A stretch of 64,000 nt of DNA, from the NCBI RefSeq assembly GCF_005696555.1, contig NZ_CP040005.1, positions 1,984,001 to 2,048,000 on the forward strand, written 5' to 3'. The position numbers were made by a program, and so were the translations under genes. Below the pieces are notes generated by a model. It was given only the letters and a program-made list of their open reading frames with translations, ran no database searches and was not told where the DNA came from. The stretch comes from Actinomyces sp. oral taxon 171 str. F0337. GTDB lineage: Bacteria; Actinomycetota; Actinomycetes; Actinomycetales; Actinomycetaceae. How positions within the stretch are numbered: position 1 is the first letter of the stretch; every line of letters starts with the position of its first letter. Shown piece after piece: positions 63,468-64,000 of this stretch.

Positions 63468-63710
63468 GGCGCCAGGCCACGACATCTGTGCGCGTACCGC
63501 TGCGCGCATGCCCGGCGCTCCCGGAGCAGGCGGTCACACCTGCTGTTTGAGCCACTCCGTACGACGTGGCCACCTCTGACGGATGCGGACCGTCCCCATT
63601 ATTTCTCTTCCTGTTACGAGCTCTTGCGGGCCCGGCGTCGCCTCATCACGTGGCTCCGCCGGTCGCCGTCACCACGGGGCTCACCCAACCCACACCCGAA
63701 GGACATCACT
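63468..63710 (+). promoter_or_regulatory. cysK leader RNA between leader peptide and start codon
   Basis: 243 bases with several short pairings, including AGCAGG-loop-CCTGCT (63513-63532 region) and GACGG-loop-CCGTC, and the ribosome site GAAGGA before cysK. I could not define a terminator or an anti-SD stem as clear as in the other leader. Confidence 0.35.
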
Positions 63711-64000
63711 ATGACGTACGCACCCGACGCAACCGCCCTGGTCGGCAACACTCCCCTGGTCCGTATCAACCGCGTCACCGACGGCGCCCCCGCCACTGTC
63801 CTGGCCAAGGTCGAGGCCTTCGAGCCTGCCGCCTCGGTCAAGGACCGCATCGCCCTGTCCATCGTGCGCGCCGCAGAGGAGTCCGGCGACCTCAAGCCCG
63901 GCGGCACCATCGTGGAGGCGACCTCCGGGAACACCGGAGTCGGCCTGGCCATGGTGGGAGCGGCCCTGGGCTACAAGGTCATCATCACCATGCCCGAGAC
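63711..64000 (+). CDS. cysK: Cysteine synthase A (O-acetylserine sulfhydrylase), 3' partial
   Basis: The first 96 codons are present; the gene runs off the window. [25 protein letters not shown] (with the PLP-binding Lys), and [13 protein letters not shown] are diagnostic of CysK. It makes cysteine from O-acetylserine and sulfide, the product of the sulfate reduction operon. ATG with GAAGGA upstream. Confidence 0.95.
   Translation, partial: MTYAPDATALVGNTPLVRINRVTDGAPATVLAKVEAFEPAASVKDRIALSIVRAAEESGDLKPGGTIVEATSGNTGVGLAMVGAALGYKVIITMPE

Overview
The window is high-GC DNA from an actinobacterium, most probably an Actinomyces of the oral oris/naeslundii/viscosus type. The evidence is a pupylation locus, paired ClpP1/ClpP2, a translational T-box before ileS, cysteine-rich leader peptides of the kind known in mycobacteria, and actinobacterial gene orders. 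The genus is an inference from gene content; no rRNA lies in the window.

Left part (1-13.6 kb): the tail of a secreted protein, folC, a decayed IS5-like insertion sequence with visible terminal inverted repeats, a shattered TupA-like ATP-grasp gene, then ileS behind a T-box with an isoleucine specifier. An aldo/keto reductase gene is flanked by two copies of a 75-bp hairpin repeat. A glycine-rich membrane protein, a short-chain dehydrogenase, an antiporter-like permease and proC follow.

Sulfur block (13.6-21.5 kb): a leaderless cysteine-ending leader peptide precedes an assimilatory sulfate reduction operon: sulfite reductase, cysH, cysD, cysN, uroporphyrinogen methyltransferase, TSUP permease and sirohydrochlorin ferrochelatase. 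It makes sulfide and the siroheme needed for the reductase. At the right edge of the window cysK, which consumes sulfide, has its own cysteine-rich leader peptide, so both halves of cysteine synthesis look attenuated by cysteine supply.

Transport block (21.5-31.7 kb, minus strand): a TetR/ABC operon, then an unusual iron-type importer: an ECF S component, a single protein fusing two ECF ATPases to the T component, and two ABC half-transporters resembling IrtA/IrtB or YbtP/YbtQ. A DtxR-like box and an AT-rich Fur-like element lie upstream.

Pupylation block (31.7-36.9 kb): ARC/Mpa ATPase, Dop, Pup and PafA, joined by 4-bp overlaps, with no proteasome genes. ARC lacks the usual proteasome-docking tail, and pafA carries a one-base frameshift in a C tract.

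Middle and right: valS; a maltose/alpha-glucoside operon (binding protein, two permeases, GH13 enzyme, LacI) with a promoter and palindromic operator; two tandem acyl-CoA ligases; chorismate mutase, clpX, clpP2 and clpP1; a methyltransferase/ABC importer/cupin operon of unknown substrate; a processive family 2 glycosyltransferase; tig; two tRNA genes (Pro, Gly); rpmF; a YigZ-family gene; and the start of cysK. Everything here was read by eye; identities come from motif recognition, not database searches.
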